From positions 1 to 28,005 of IMG/VR virus record IMGVR_UViG_3300020395_000078: a stretch of 28,005 nucleotides of DNA. The stretch is one strand, 5' to 3'. The stretch comes from a virus. Below the pieces are notes generated by a model, which worked only from the letters and a program-made list of their open reading frames with translations, was not told where the DNA came from and did not search any database. The translations under genes were made by a program, and so were the position numbers. This document shows, one piece after another, positions 1 to 6,135 of the stretch (position 1 is the stretch's first letter; each line of letters begins with the position of its first letter).

Positions 1-582
1 TCTTTCTCTGATGGTATGCCTCTAGGTATATCTGGTACGTTCAACTTCATGTTCGTATTCCAAGCAGAACATAATATCTTGATGCATCCATTCCATATGG
101 CAGGTGTAGCAGGTATGTTCGGTGGAGCATTATTCTCTGCTATGCATGGTTCACTCGTTACATCTTCTCTAATCAGAGAGACTACCGAGAATGAATCACA
201 AAACTATGGTTATAAATTTGGTCAAGAAGAAGAGACATACAACATTGTTGCTGCTCATGGATACTTCGGTAGATTAATCTTCCAGTATGCATCATTCAAC
301 AACTCTCGTTCACTTCACTTCTTCCTTGCTACATTCCCTGTGGTCTGTGTATGGTTAACCTCTATGGGTATCTGCACAATGGCATTTAACCTCAATGGAT
401 TCAACTTCAACCAGTCGGTTGTTGATGCTTCTGGTAAGGTTGTACCTACTTGGGGTGATGTTCTTAACAGAGCAAACCTTGGTATGGAAGTTATGCATGA
501 AAGAAATGCACACAACTTCCCACTTGACTTAGCATCTGCTGAGACATCTGAAGTTGCACTTGTTGCTCCTTCTGTCGGATAA
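1..582 (+). CDS. psbA: Photosystem II D1 protein, 3' part
   Basis: This is the C-terminal ~193 residues of the PSII reaction-centre D1 protein; the start lies before the window. D1 carries the charge-separation and manganese-cluster ligands in the thylakoid membrane. Landmarks visible in order are [10 protein letters not shown] (the TyrZ partner His190 and His198), AMHGS with the iron ligand His215, the QB-pocket stretch [14 protein letters not shown] (Ser264, iron ligand His272), and the C-terminal [17 protein letters not shown] with the Mn ligands His332, Glu333, His337, Asp342 and the Ala344 processing site. A 15-residue cleavable tail follows. The reading frame is intact with no intron in the visible part. 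Phage D1 is known to replace the fast-turning host D1 during infection. A strong terminator follows directly. Identity is essentially certain. Confidence 0.98.
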   Translation, partial: SFSDGMPLGISGTFNFMFVFQAEHNILMHPFHMAGVAGMFGGALFSAMHGSLVTSSLIRETTENESQNYGYKFGQEEETYNIVAAHGYFGRLIFQYASFNNSRSLHFFLATFPVVCVWLTSMGICTMAFNLNGFNFNQSVVDASGKVVPTWGDVLNRANLGMEVMHERNAHNFPLDLASAETSEVALVAPSVG

Positions 583-603
583 ATATATTCGAGTTCGAGA
601 TGG

Positions 604-632
604 AAAGGAGACCTTCGGGTCTCCTTTTTTTA
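604..632 (+). terminator. Rho-independent terminator after psbA
   Basis: A 10-bp perfect stem (604-613 with 618-627) is capped by a UUCG tetraloop and runs into a T tract. It ends psbA transcription. Confidence 0.93.
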
Positions 633-635
633 TGC

Positions 636-643
636 AATAAATA
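636..643 (+). promoter_or_regulatory. Late-promoter-like box AATAAATA
   Basis: AATAAATA matches the T4-type late box (NATAAATA) and lies just after the psbA terminator and 13 bases before the next ORF. It probably restarts transcription of the small-gene run. AT-rich spacers produce such boxes by chance, so confidence is modest. Confidence 0.4.
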
Positions 644-656
644 AATGCATGATTGA

Positions 657-992
657 ATGCATGATATGGATTTAGATCAGCAAATTCAGATGGAACATCT
701 GATGCTGCTTGAGAGAGATTGTAGAGTCTGTGGAAAGAAGAAGATACTTCTTGATGATTTCTATAGATGTCGAAGAGATCCCACAAAACTTTCTTCCTAT
801 TCTTATGAGTGTAAAGAATGCACTAAGAAAAGAGTAGCAAGTAACTGTAAGATAGGTACTTGTGTTATATGCGGTACAAAGGATGCTAGACTTGCTGGTG
901 ACATCTGTAAGCATTGTAACAGAGGTTTGACAGAGTTTGGAAACAACGTTGACATGGTTAAGAAGGCCATGCTATACTTGGAAGAACGTTGA
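657..992 (+). CDS. Degenerate endonuclease VII-like zinc protein
   Basis: 111 aa with four CxxC pairs: CRVC and CKEC in the first half, CVIC and CKHC in the second. The end of the protein (CKHCNRGLTEFGNN, then KKAMLYLEE) matches the C-terminal part of the phage endonuclease VII/HNH fold, where CN, a GxF-type turn and a final YL helix follow the catalytic loop. The loop that should hold the DHDH-type catalytic residues between CVIC and CKHC is missing: only about 12 residues separate the two pairs. It is therefore probably a zinc-stabilised, nuclease-dead remnant or a DNA-binding derivative. It sits right after psbA, a place where marine cyanophages often carry homing nucleases. The start could be ATG 657 or ATG 666; no clear ribosome site is seen. 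Confidence 0.6.
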   Translation: MHDMDLDQQIQMEHLMLLERDCRVCGKKKILLDDFYRCRRDPTKLSSYSYECKECTKKRVASNCKIGTCVICGTKDARLAGDICKHCNRGLTEFGNNVDMVKKAMLYLEER

Positions 993-999
993 GGATTTT

Positions 1000-1086
1000 A
1001 TGCACCTAATACTACCAATCATCTGTATTGCTCTGATAACACTTGTTATCGTCTATTCAATTATTCAAAAGTACGATCCTCATTGA
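1000..1086 (+). CDS. 28-aa single-pass membrane peptide
   Basis: A tiny ORF of 28 codons that is almost entirely one hydrophobic helix (LILPIICIALITLVIVYSII), followed by a short charged tail. GAGG at 991-994 sits at suitable distance before the ATG, and the gene lies snugly between the zinc protein (ends 992) and the next ATG at 1088. No family recognised. Tight spacing, ribosome site and membrane-helix composition support a real gene. Confidence 0.55.
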   Translation: MHLILPIICIALITLVIVYSIIQKYDPH

Positions 1087-1087
1087 C

Positions 1088-1402
1088 ATGAGTAAAATAG
1101 ATACACAGGGCATGGGTGCTCCTATGACCCCTGAACAACTTAAAGAGTGGAAAGCAAAAGGAAATGTTGCTCAACCACATAAACCTGCCATCGTTGTACC
1201 AAGAAGATTATTCACTGAGACTTATGCTAAGGAGATGAAGATCCTTATCAATGAAGTGTTAGATGAACGTGAACATAAGAAGAGAATGGCAGGAGCATAC
1301 GATGATGTGAAACCATTACCTCCATCTTATTTTGATACTAAACATTTTCAGTATCGTGTTGGAGAAGAAGAACCACCTTATACAGACTGGAGCCATGATT
1401 AG
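1088..1402 (+). CDS. Hypothetical cyanophage protein, 104 aa
   Basis: Soluble and charged, with no recognised domain. The N-terminus is Gly/Met/Pro-rich (GMGAPMTPEQLKEWKAKG), followed by a probable helix rich in Lys/Glu (ETYAKEMKILINEVLDEREH) and a Pro-rich tail ending PPYTDWSHD. I chose ATG 1088 over a start 45 bases upstream, because the upstream start would overlap the preceding membrane peptide and adds residues that look like noise. It overlaps the next gene by 8 bases, which suggests translational coupling. Function unknown. Confidence 0.6.
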   Translation: MSKIDTQGMGAPMTPEQLKEWKAKGNVAQPHKPAIVVPRRLFTETYAKEMKILINEVLDEREHKKRMAGAYDDVKPLPPSYFDTKHFQYRVGEEEPPYTDWSHD

Positions 1403-1550
1403 AAAATGGATTAAAGGAATCGTTAAGGAAGCACTCATTGAATGGGAACAGGAAGTAGAGTACCTTGGACGAACAGGATACAAGTGGGAGAACAATCAAT
1501 GGGTTCCTACTGAAACACAACCATTACGTTTGGATGAGATACAAGAATGA
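1395..1550 (+). CDS. Hypothetical protein, 51 aa
   Basis: A small protein with an amphipathic basic N-terminal helix (MIRKWIKGIVKEALIEWEQE) and an aromatic GYKWENNQWVP segment. It starts inside the end of the preceding gene and its TGA stop shares bases with the ATG of the next gene (ATGA at 1547-1550), so it is part of a coupled chain. No family recognised. Confidence 0.6.
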   Translation: MIRKWIKGIVKEALIEWEQEVEYLGRTGYKWENNQWVPTETQPLRLDEIQE

Positions 1551-1720
1551 GAACACAAAACAAGGAAAATTATTACTATATTTTCTGGGTTGTAGCAATG
1601 TTTGCGTTTATAGTACCGCAAGTAGTGACTGCTTTTGCATATCATAAACTTGCTGATAGACTTACTAAACCAATTAAAGTTGAGATTGTAAAACCATCTC
1701 AGTTAAAAGTAGGATTATAG
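1547..1720 (+). CDS. 57-aa single-pass membrane protein
   Basis: One hydrophobic segment (about residues 11-31, IFWVVAMFAFIVPQVVTAFA) sits between a polar N-terminus and a basic C-terminal tail (KLADRLTKPIKVEIVKP), so it is probably a bitopic membrane protein with a positively charged soluble tail. ATGA overlap with the preceding stop. No family recognised. Confidence 0.6.
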   Translation: MRTQNKENYYYIFWVVAMFAFIVPQVVTAFAYHKLADRLTKPIKVEIVKPSQLKVGL

Positions 1721-1721
1721 A

Positions 1722-1889
1722 ATGAGAATAACACAAGAGATTATCGACAAGATTGCTATTGCATTACAACATACAAAGAAGGATGGCACTGTCAACTGGA
1801 AAGATGGTGATGAGATAGATGTCTGTCTCGCTGGTACATTTGCTAATGATAAATTCATTACATTAATCAATCGCTCTAAAGAAAAATGA
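1722..1889 (+). CDS. Hypothetical protein, 55 aa
   Basis: A small soluble protein (MRITQEIIDKIAIALQHTKK, then DGTVNWKDGDEIDVCLAGTF). It starts one base after the preceding stop, and its stop overlaps the next ATG. Alternating charged and hydrophobic residues suggest a compact fold, but nothing identifies a function. Confidence 0.55.
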   Translation: MRITQEIIDKIAIALQHTKKDGTVNWKDGDEIDVCLAGTFANDKFITLINRSKEK

Positions 1890-1960
1890 TGTGGTATATT
1901 ATAGGGTGGACAATAGTTACAATGTGGTTACTGTCCAAACTTGGGGTCTTTAAAAAATGA
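1886..1960 (+). CDS. 24-aa membrane peptide
   Basis: A very short, Trp-rich hydrophobic peptide (MMWYIIGWTIVTMWLLSKLG plus a basic end). It overlaps the previous stop by four bases, and its TGA is embedded in the purN start (ATGA at 1957-1960). Its location exactly filling the gap between two genes with coupled starts is the main support. It could act as a membrane peptide or simply couple translation into purN. Confidence 0.45.
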   Translation: MMWYIIGWTIVTMWLLSKLGVFKK

Positions 1961-2478
1961 GACTAGGAGTTATGTGTTCTGGTGAAGGAACTAACTTCGA
2001 GAACATAGTTCACTCGTGTCCTAAACACGATGTTGTTTTGATGGTATATAATAAGAAGCACTGTGGTGCTGCAAAGAGAGCAGACAGATTGGATATTCCA
2101 TCTGTTCGCATCGCTAGTAAGAATGAAGATGACATCATCAAGATCTTTGAAGCATATAATGTTGATATAATTGTGATGGCAGGATGGATGAGAGTTATGA
2201 CCAAGAAATTCTGTGATGCATTTCCTGGTAGAATAATTAATTTACATCCATCATTACTTCCTAAGTACAAGGGACTCCATGCTATTGAACAAGCAATCAA
2301 AGCAGGTGAAGAGACTACAGGATGTACTGTACATTTTGTTAATGAACACCTTGACTCAGGTGCTATAATAAAACAGCAGGAAGTACCTATTCTTCCTGGT
2401 GATGATGTTAAGTCTGTCACTAGGGCAGTACAACAATGTGAACATCAACTTTTACCTTTAGTAATCAATGCATTATGA
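1957..2478 (+). CDS. purN: Phosphoribosylglycinamide formyltransferase (GAR transformylase)
   Basis: Transfers a formyl group from 10-formyl-THF to GAR, the third step of purine synthesis, in the cytoplasm. The 173-aa protein shows the N-terminal phosphate loop SGEGTNFENI (residues 8-17, standing for SGxGSN), the catalytic signature INLHPSLLP with Asn95 and His97, and the catalytic Asp133 in HFVNEHLDSG. This is close to full length for a compact PurN (bacterial enzymes about 190-215 aa). purN is a known cyanophage auxiliary gene, thought to raise purine supply for phage DNA. It is coupled to the preceding peptide and to the glutaredoxin gene by ATGA overlaps. Confidence 0.92.
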   Translation: MRLGVMCSGEGTNFENIVHSCPKHDVVLMVYNKKHCGAAKRADRLDIPSVRIASKNEDDIIKIFEAYNVDIIVMAGWMRVMTKKFCDAFPGRIINLHPSLLPKYKGLHAIEQAIKAGEETTGCTVHFVNEHLDSGAIIKQQEVPILPGDDVKSVTRAVQQCEHQLLPLVINAL

Positions 2479-2756
2479 TAAAATATAATATTAAACTTTA
2501 CACTACACATGGATGTGGATATTGTATTAAGATGAAAGAGCTCTTCAAGAGAGCAGAGATAGATTACTATGAAGAGATAGTAGTATCTCAACAAGACGAT
2601 CCGATAAGGCGTGAACTTCTTAAGAAATATCCTATGGCCGTTGGGTTTCCTTTTGTTGCTATTAATGATGAACCTATAGGTAGTCTAGTTGAAGTAGCAA
2701 AATGGATGTTAGAAGAAGGATTAATTTCCAGACCATCTAGGAAGAAAGATGAGTGA
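2475..2756 (+). CDS. nrdC: Glutaredoxin (NrdC-type)
   Basis: A 93-aa thioredoxin-fold protein with the glutaredoxin dithiol active site CGYC at residues 14-17 after the first beta-strand (IKLYTTHGCGYC). The later Pro of the fold lies in VGFPFVAINDEPIG, where the cis-Pro and GG-like turn bind glutathione. T4 NrdC supplies electrons to the phage ribonucleotide reductase; the same role in dNTP supply is inferred here, next to purN. The start overlaps the purN stop (ATGA). The charged end (RPSRKKDE) overlaps the next small ORF. Confidence 0.88.
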   Translation: MIKYNIKLYTTHGCGYCIKMKELFKRAEIDYYEEIVVSQQDDPIRRELLKKYPMAVGFPFVAINDEPIGSLVEVAKWMLEEGLISRPSRKKDE

Positions 2757-2925
2757 AATTAAAATAAATAAAGGTGTAGAGCTCATGCTCAGGAGGCCAG
2801 ATAAGAAGGTAAAGAAACCAGAACCTAAAATAGAATTGAAAGGTTTCATTTTAAAAAAAACATTCTCCCTCCTTAAACGAAAGTTTCATTTCAATTTTGA
2901 ACTAAGGTGGGAATCACAAAAATAG
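2749..2925 (+). CDS. Hypothetical basic protein, 58 aa
   Basis: A short Lys/Arg-rich protein (RRPDKKVKKPEPKIELKGF) with a C-terminal aromatic stretch (KFHFNFELRW). It overlaps the glutaredoxin C-terminus by 8 bases in another frame. High positive charge suggests nucleic-acid or membrane contact, but no family is recognised. Confidence 0.5.
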   Translation: MSEIKINKGVELMLRRPDKKVKKPEPKIELKGFILKKTFSLLKRKFHFNFELRWESQK

Positions 2926-2939
2926 TTCGGAGATGAATC

Positions 2940-3167
2940 ATGACACCAGAGATCATTTACTTCTCAGCAATAACTTCTGTACTTGTTCTATTAGTTGGAG
3001 GAATTGTTGGTTGGTTAGCTAAACAGGCATTTAGTGAACACATTTATGCAACAGTAACGCAGACAGAAACACTGCACCCTGAAATGTATGACGAAGATGG
3101 TCACTGGATCAATGAAGAGCTACTCTCAGTCCGCTTCGTGGATGAGGATGAACTTGAAGAAGAATAA
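2940..3167 (+). CDS. Single-pass membrane protein with acidic tail, 75 aa
   Basis: An N-terminal membrane helix (residues about 7-27, with LVLLVGGIVGWLAK) is followed by a polar, strongly acidic C-terminus (VDEDELEEE). GGAG at 2929-2932 is a ribosome site for ATG 2940. The stop codon lies inside a late-promoter-like box. Function unknown. Confidence 0.65.
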   Translation: MTPEIIYFSAITSVLVLLVGGIVGWLAKQAFSEHIYATVTQTETLHPEMYDEDGHWINEELLSVRFVDEDELEEE

Positions 3168-3170
3168 ATA
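3163..3170 (+). promoter_or_regulatory. Late-promoter-like box AATAAATA
   Basis: AATAAATA overlaps the stop codon of the preceding gene and lies 22 bases before the ATG at 3192. It matches the NATAAATA late element that gp33/gp55-type factors recognise. Position supports it; no transcript data. Confidence 0.45.
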
Positions 3171-3191
3171 CTATTACTACTGCTTATATCC

Positions 3192-3623
3192 ATGCAATTA
3201 TTAATGAATGAAATCTTACAGAAAGTAAGTAATGCGAAAACCAAAGCTCAAAAGATCAAACTTTTGCAGCAGATGAACTCTCCAGCACTGAGGGCAATTC
3301 TTATTGCTAATTTTGATGAGAGTGTAATCTCTATGCTCCCTGATGGTGAGGTTCCGTACAAAAAGAATGATGCACCAGAGGAAACAGAGCATACTAAACT
3401 CATTCAAGAGTATCGTAAACTCTATCTGTTCTTTAAAGGTGGTGCTAACATAAGTCAAGCAAGAAGAGAGACTCTCTTTATTCAATTGCTTGAGGGCCTT
3501 CATCAAGGTGAAGCTGAAGTGTTAACTCTTGTGAAAGATAAACGCATTGGTAAACGCTGGAAGATTACAAGGCAGTGTGTTGAAGAAGCATTCCCACAAA
3601 TTCAATGGGGGAATAGAAGTTGA
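3192..3623 (+). CDS. Conserved cyanophage protein, DUF6433-like, 143 aa
   Basis: Resembles the family conserved in T4-like cyanophages that begins NEILQKVSNAKTKAQKIKLL and continues with SPALRAILIANFDESV; I recall this as DUF6433. The protein is helical and charged, with a central KLYLFFKGG segment and a C-terminal KRWKITRQCVEEAFPQIQWG. No catalytic motif is visible. The start is ATG 3192 or ATG 3204; neither has a strong ribosome site. The position after a late-type box hints at late expression. Function unknown. Confidence 0.7.
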   Translation: MQLLMNEILQKVSNAKTKAQKIKLLQQMNSPALRAILIANFDESVISMLPDGEVPYKKNDAPEETEHTKLIQEYRKLYLFFKGGANISQARRETLFIQLLEGLHQGEAEVLTLVKDKRIGKRWKITRQCVEEAFPQIQWGNRS

Positions 3624-3913
3624 GCGTTACCGTAATCCATGAGAAATGTGATCTTAAAGTAGCAGACAATAAGGAACTACCTTATTCTGCATACATTATT
3701 CAGTATGAACATGAAGGTACAACACATCATGATGTTGCTGTTGGTGACAAGGCAGTAGATATCTTTGATCATTATTATGATAAGTATAAGAAGGGATTCA
3801 AGTGGTTGAAGCAGAGTCAAGGTTTGGTATCACCAAAACTTTGGAACAATCCTAATCAACTTGAAAAACCTAAGAGGCGTAAACGTAAAAAACCATCTGC
3901 GGAGGAAGGATAA
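3620..3913 (+). CDS. Hypothetical protein with basic tail, 97 aa
   Basis: The start codon is TTG, overlapping the preceding TGA (TTGA) with a GGGGGAA ribosome site at 3607-3613. The N-terminal two thirds look like an alpha/beta fold (HEKCDLKVADNKELPYSAYI); the last 20 residues are a run of Lys/Arg/Pro (KPKRRKRKKPSAEEG), typical of nucleic-acid contacts. Function not recognised. Confidence 0.6.
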   Translation: MSVTVIHEKCDLKVADNKELPYSAYIIQYEHEGTTHHDVAVGDKAVDIFDHYYDKYKKGFKWLKQSQGLVSPKLWNNPNQLEKPKRRKRKKPSAEEG

Positions 3914-4176
3914 TGGATTCACATCCATATGGTATGTGGGCAGTCCACTACTGTAAAGTCGAAGACATAACTAAATGGAATGTTATGAAGAGACGTAACA
4001 GCGATGGTGTTATGGTGTCTGCTAAGATATATGATGATGTGTTTAGGTTCAAGAAGTACCATGATGCTTTTGAATTTTGTAGGTTAATGAATGCAGAGGA
4101 GCCACAGATTTATGACTCTAAGCCAGCAAGAGTGTGTAAGACAGGTGAAGATAAGTTTTATCTCTCTAATAACTGA
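3913..4176 (+). CDS. Hypothetical protein, 87 aa
   Basis: A soluble protein (MDSHPYGMWAVHYCKVED) with many aromatic and charged residues. A strong ribosome site, GGAGGAAGG at 3901-3909, precedes ATG 3913, which shares its A with the preceding TAA. The stop overlaps the next ATG. No recognised domain. Confidence 0.65.
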   Translation: MDSHPYGMWAVHYCKVEDITKWNVMKRRNSDGVMVSAKIYDDVFRFKKYHDAFEFCRLMNAEEPQIYDSKPARVCKTGEDKFYLSNN

Positions 4177-4328
4177 TGCTATCTAAGGATAGTAGGCTGC
4201 GTGTAGTAGAAATTTCTTGTAAAATAAAATTAGGAAGGTCAGTTACTCTTGCCGAAAGAATTTGGTTGAATAAAATATGTGAACATAACAAGAGTGCAGC
4301 AGGAATTAGAGATAAATTCTTAAAATAA
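4176..4328 (+). CDS. Hypothetical protein, 50 aa
   Basis: A small basic protein (KIKLGRSVTLAERIWLNKIC, then EHNKSAAGIRDKF), probably two helices. It starts in the preceding stop (TGATG) and is the last gene before a sigma-70 promoter. It resembles a short conserved cyanophage ORF, with no known function. Confidence 0.55.
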   Translation: MLSKDSRLRVVEISCKIKLGRSVTLAERIWLNKICEHNKSAAGIRDKFLK

Positions 4329-4359
4329 TATTAAATTGTAGTAACTGCTACAGTTTTAC

Positions 4360-4388
4360 TTGACTATATAATATACATGTGTTATTAT
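4360..4388 (+). promoter_or_regulatory. Sigma-70 promoter for the riboswitch transcript
   Basis: TTGACT (4360-4365) and TATTAT (4383-4388) are separated by exactly 17 bases. Transcription would begin near 4395, at the 5' edge of the riboswitch candidate. A TATAAT nearer the -35 box has unusable spacing. Confidence 0.75.
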
Positions 4389-4395
4389 TAACACA

Positions 4396-4460
4396 ATCGT
4401 TCAACCCCTAGTGGGTCGCAAGTAAGCCGACACGGAACGGATTCGTTCATCCCATTAATC
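4396..4460 (+). ncRNA. Glutamine-II (downstream-peptide) riboswitch candidate
   Basis: The leader holds CGTTCA, a CCC/GGG hairpin, the conserved-looking TCGCAAGTAAGC core and GGAACG, as in the glutamine aptamers (glnA and downstream-peptide RNAs) of marine Synechococcus, Prochlorococcus and their phages. P1 is CGTTC 4398-4402 with GAACG 4435-4439. A hairpin forms from 4404-4407 and 4413-4416, or alternatively GTCG 4415-4418 with CGAC 4428-4431. A second CGTTC (4444-4448) can instead take the 3' strand of P1, and CCCA 4451-4454 can pair with TGGG 4412-4415, close to the start codon at 4461. A short ORF follows, as the motif name implies. Motif identity is from memory, not a covariance search. 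Confidence 0.78.
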
Positions 4461-4622
4461 ATGTTTCATCTAGCAGTTATTGCAACTACTCTTTCTTGTG
4501 TTGATGCTCAATTACTTTTAGATAAGATAAGTGAGTTTAAGATAGAAGAAGAGACACGAGCTGAGATGATCAGCGTAGTGATAGAAGAAACATCTCATTG
4601 TTGGGACGCAAATGCCGACTGA
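4461..4622 (+). CDS. Riboswitch-controlled small protein, 53 aa
   Basis: A small protein with a short hydrophobic N-terminus (MFHLAVIATTLSCVDAQLLL) and an acidic helical remainder (EFKIEEETRAEMISVVIEE). Glutamine-II riboswitches typically precede short ORFs of this size with unknown function, so control by glutamine, a nitrogen-status signal, is inferred. There is no Shine-Dalgarno, consistent with start access being set by the leader fold. It might be a weak signal-peptide protein, but a clear cleavage site is not obvious. Confidence 0.7.
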   Translation: MFHLAVIATTLSCVDAQLLLDKISEFKIEEETRAEMISVVIEETSHCWDANAD

Positions 4623-4662
4623 AGGAACGGGGCCACAATCCCTACTACTTTGGAGAAAGCCA

Positions 4663-4803
4663 ATGGCACAAGTCACTTACCGTGGAGTCGTCTACGACTC
4701 TGAAGAGTATCGCAAGTTAGTTCTTGACGAAGCTCAGAAAAACAGGAACCATGATCTAATGTATCGTGGTGTCAAAGTTACTAAGAAGTTAGTAACAGCA
4801 TAA
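4663..4803 (+). CDS. DUF4278-like YRGV-repeat protein, 46 aa
   Basis: Two YRGV motifs (residues about 6-9 and 34-37) bracket a charged helix (YDSEEYRKLVLDEAQKNRNH). The TYRGVVY start resembles the cyanobacterial DUF4278 family, which suggests a host-type small domain of unknown role. ATG 4663 is chosen because GGAG lies at 4652-4655; an upstream ATG at 4612 would overlap the riboswitch peptide. A terminator follows. Confidence 0.6.
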   Translation: MAQVTYRGVVYDSEEYRKLVLDEAQKNRNHDLMYRGVKVTKKLVTA

Positions 4804-4814
4804 TCAAAATTCAT

Positions 4815-4830
4815 TTTTTGATTCCATAAA
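4815..4830 (+). repeat. 16-base repeat copy 1 at operon end
   Basis: TTTTTGATTCCATAAA occurs here and again at 17193-17208. Both copies sit immediately after a gene stop, next to or within a terminator structure. Confidence 0.7.
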
Positions 4831-4859
4831 TCCAGGAAAATTTTTTCCTGGATTTTTTT
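4828..4859 (+). terminator. Rho-independent terminator
   Basis: A long stem (4828-4840 with 4843-4854, core AATCCAGGAAAA and its complement) followed by a seven-T run. It ends the riboswitch operon. Confidence 0.9.
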
Positions 4860-4860
4860 G

Positions 4861-4893
4861 TTGCAGAACCTGATACCTGTGCTATAATAAATA
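4861..4893 (+). promoter_or_regulatory. Promoter: sigma-70 plus late-like box
   Basis: TTGCAG (4861-4866) and TATAAT (4883-4888) have a 16-base spacer. AATAAATA (4886-4893), a late-type box, overlaps the -10. It could give both early and late transcription of the thyX-phoH-gp33 operon. Confidence 0.65.
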
Positions 4894-4913
4894 CCTAGTA
4901 ACATTAGTTAGTT

Positions 4914-5126
4914 ATGCCTAAGTTAGAAGGAGAGCAGCTTCTCAAATTGAGAGAGCATACTCTCATGTTATTGATGAAAAATTTTCCGAAGCATCGCTCG
5001 AAATATATCTACGAGTGTGCTGATGATTGGTGCAATAAACAAGTCACTACAAATGGAATAGTATCTTACTTCAAGGCATACTATGGAAAGTATGAAGGAC
5101 AAGAAGGCAGCAAAGAAAATTATTAA
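4914..5126 (+). CDS. Hypothetical protein, 70 aa
   Basis: The first gene after the promoter. Predominantly helical (EGEQLLKLREHTLMLLMKNF) with a YECADDWC segment that may bind metal or form a disulphide. It overlaps the next ORF by 44 bases. No family recognised. Confidence 0.6.
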   Translation: MPKLEGEQLLKLREHTLMLLMKNFPKHRSKYIYECADDWCNKQVTTNGIVSYFKAYYGKYEGQEGSKENY

Positions 5127-5367
5127 GAGAGCAAAACATAATCCTCAACTTTATAGCAAAGATGAGGTAAAGTATGCTAAAATATACCTGAAACGTCACA
5201 AGCGTGAAAAGAAACAACATGAACGTGAAATTAGTGAGCGTGACTCCAGACGCAGAGAAGCACATGGGTTACGTAGCGAGGGTGAGCAACCCAAAGAACC
5301 AAGACAATCCGAACGTCGCTGGTTTGTTAAGTTACTGCATAAAGCACGGTCATTGGTCCGTCTTTGA
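5083..5367 (+). CDS. Basic helical protein overlapping thyX, up to 94 aa
   Basis: The first ~46 residues (KKAAKKIIKRAKHNPQLYSK, then a Tyr/Lys-rich stretch and HKREKKQHE) look like a short basic cyanophage protein that I recall as conserved upstream of thyX. No stop occurs in its frame until 5367, so the tail lies inside thyX in another frame for 149 bases. That tail (SERDSRRREAHGLRSEGEQP) is charged and low in hydrophobics, as expected for overprinted codons. The start is ATG 5083 or 5092. The N-terminal part is likely real; whether the tail has a function is unknown. Confidence 0.5.
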   Translation: MESMKDKKAAKKIIKRAKHNPQLYSKDEVKYAKIYLKRHKREKKQHEREISERDSRRREAHGLRSEGEQPKEPRQSERRWFVKLLHKARSLVRL

Positions 5368-5854
5368 GCAAGCACATATGACTGTGGAAATCGAGACCAC
5401 TCGTGGACTTGCAGCACAGATACTAAGACATAGATCATTTACATTCCAAGAGTTCTCACAACGTTATGCTGATGTGAACTGGTTGAAGATGGGTATACCT
5501 TTACCAGAATTACGCAGTCAGGACAGTAAGAATCGTCAGAATAGTATAGATGACATACCAGAAGAACAACAGAAGAGGCTCAAGAACCAGATCTCTAGGC
5601 ATTTCTATGAAGCGATGGACTTATACAATGAACTTATACGTGAGGGCATTGCGAAGGAGTGTGCGAGATTTGTTCTCCCTCTAGCATCACCAACCAGATT
5701 GTATATGACTGGTAGTGTACGTTCATGGGTACATTATGTTGACCTACGTTCAGGTCATGGTACTCAGAAAGAACACATGGATATTGCTAACGCATGTAAG
5801 GAGATACTTATTCAAGAGTTTCCAGTATGTGCTAAAGCATTGGAGTGGGTATGA
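5219..5854 (+). CDS. thyX: Flavin-dependent thymidylate synthase
   Basis: Makes dTMP from dUMP using methylene-THF and FAD/NADPH, feeding phage DNA synthesis. The signature RHRxxSxxxxSxRY reads RHRSFTFQEFSQRY at residues 70-83. Further family landmarks are AGLLSYCIKHGHWSVFE (residues 34-50), ECARFVLPLASPTRLYMTGS and WVHYVDLRSGHGTQKEH. The length of 211 aa is normal. I chose ATG 5219 (MNVKLVSVTP), the usual ThyX N-terminus, rather than an ATG 15 bases earlier. It ends in an ATGA overlap with the next gene. Confidence 0.95.
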   Translation: MNVKLVSVTPDAEKHMGYVARVSNPKNQDNPNVAGLLSYCIKHGHWSVFEQAHMTVEIETTRGLAAQILRHRSFTFQEFSQRYADVNWLKMGIPLPELRSQDSKNRQNSIDDIPEEQQKRLKNQISRHFYEAMDLYNELIREGIAKECARFVLPLASPTRLYMTGSVRSWVHYVDLRSGHGTQKEHMDIANACKEILIQEFPVCAKALEWV

Positions 5855-6135
5855 CATTAATATTCTGGTTCGGGTTCCTAGTAATGGCCTTCAATGAGGG
5901 GTTCGTTATTCTGAGACATCAATCTAAATTCTTTTCTCAGTTAAGGGATGAAATCATTAAGGACTTTGGTGATGGGTGGAAGAAATTCCATTCAACATTA
6001 GATTGGGTCTGGGTTGCTGGAGTTATTCTAGGACTCATACTAGCAGGTGATCAAAGATGGACAGACATCACAGCTCTTGTCACATTCTGGGGTTGTGTGC
6101 TAGTATTCGTTTACATACCTAAGTGGGTAGGATAA
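5851..6135 (+). CDS. Membrane protein, about three helices, 94 aa
   Basis: Hydrophobic segments lie near residues 2-22 (TLIFWFGFLVMAFNEGFVIL), 50-66 (WVWVAGVILGLILAG) and 72-91 (ITALVTFWGCVLVFVYI), with a basic loop between the first two. It is therefore probably an inner or thylakoid membrane protein. Start overlaps the thyX stop (ATGA), and the next gene begins directly after its TAA. Function unknown. Confidence 0.65.
   Translation: MTLIFWFGFLVMAFNEGFVILRHQSKFFSQLRDEIIKDFGDGWKKFHSTLDWVWVAGVILGLILAGDQRWTDITALVTFWGCVLVFVYIPKWVG

Noticed and set aside
2010-2420. 136-aa antisense ORF across purN
   Set aside because: Mirror of purN codons on the opposite strand; no ribosome site and no recognisable protein, while purN is certain.
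4365-4376. TATAAT immediately after TTGACT
   Set aside because: Spacing is far too short for a sigma-70 promoter; the TATTAT 17 bases away fits.
5204-5218. Upstream ATG start for thyX
   Set aside because: The five added residues are not typical of ThyX, and MNVKLVSVTP at 5219 is the usual N-terminus.
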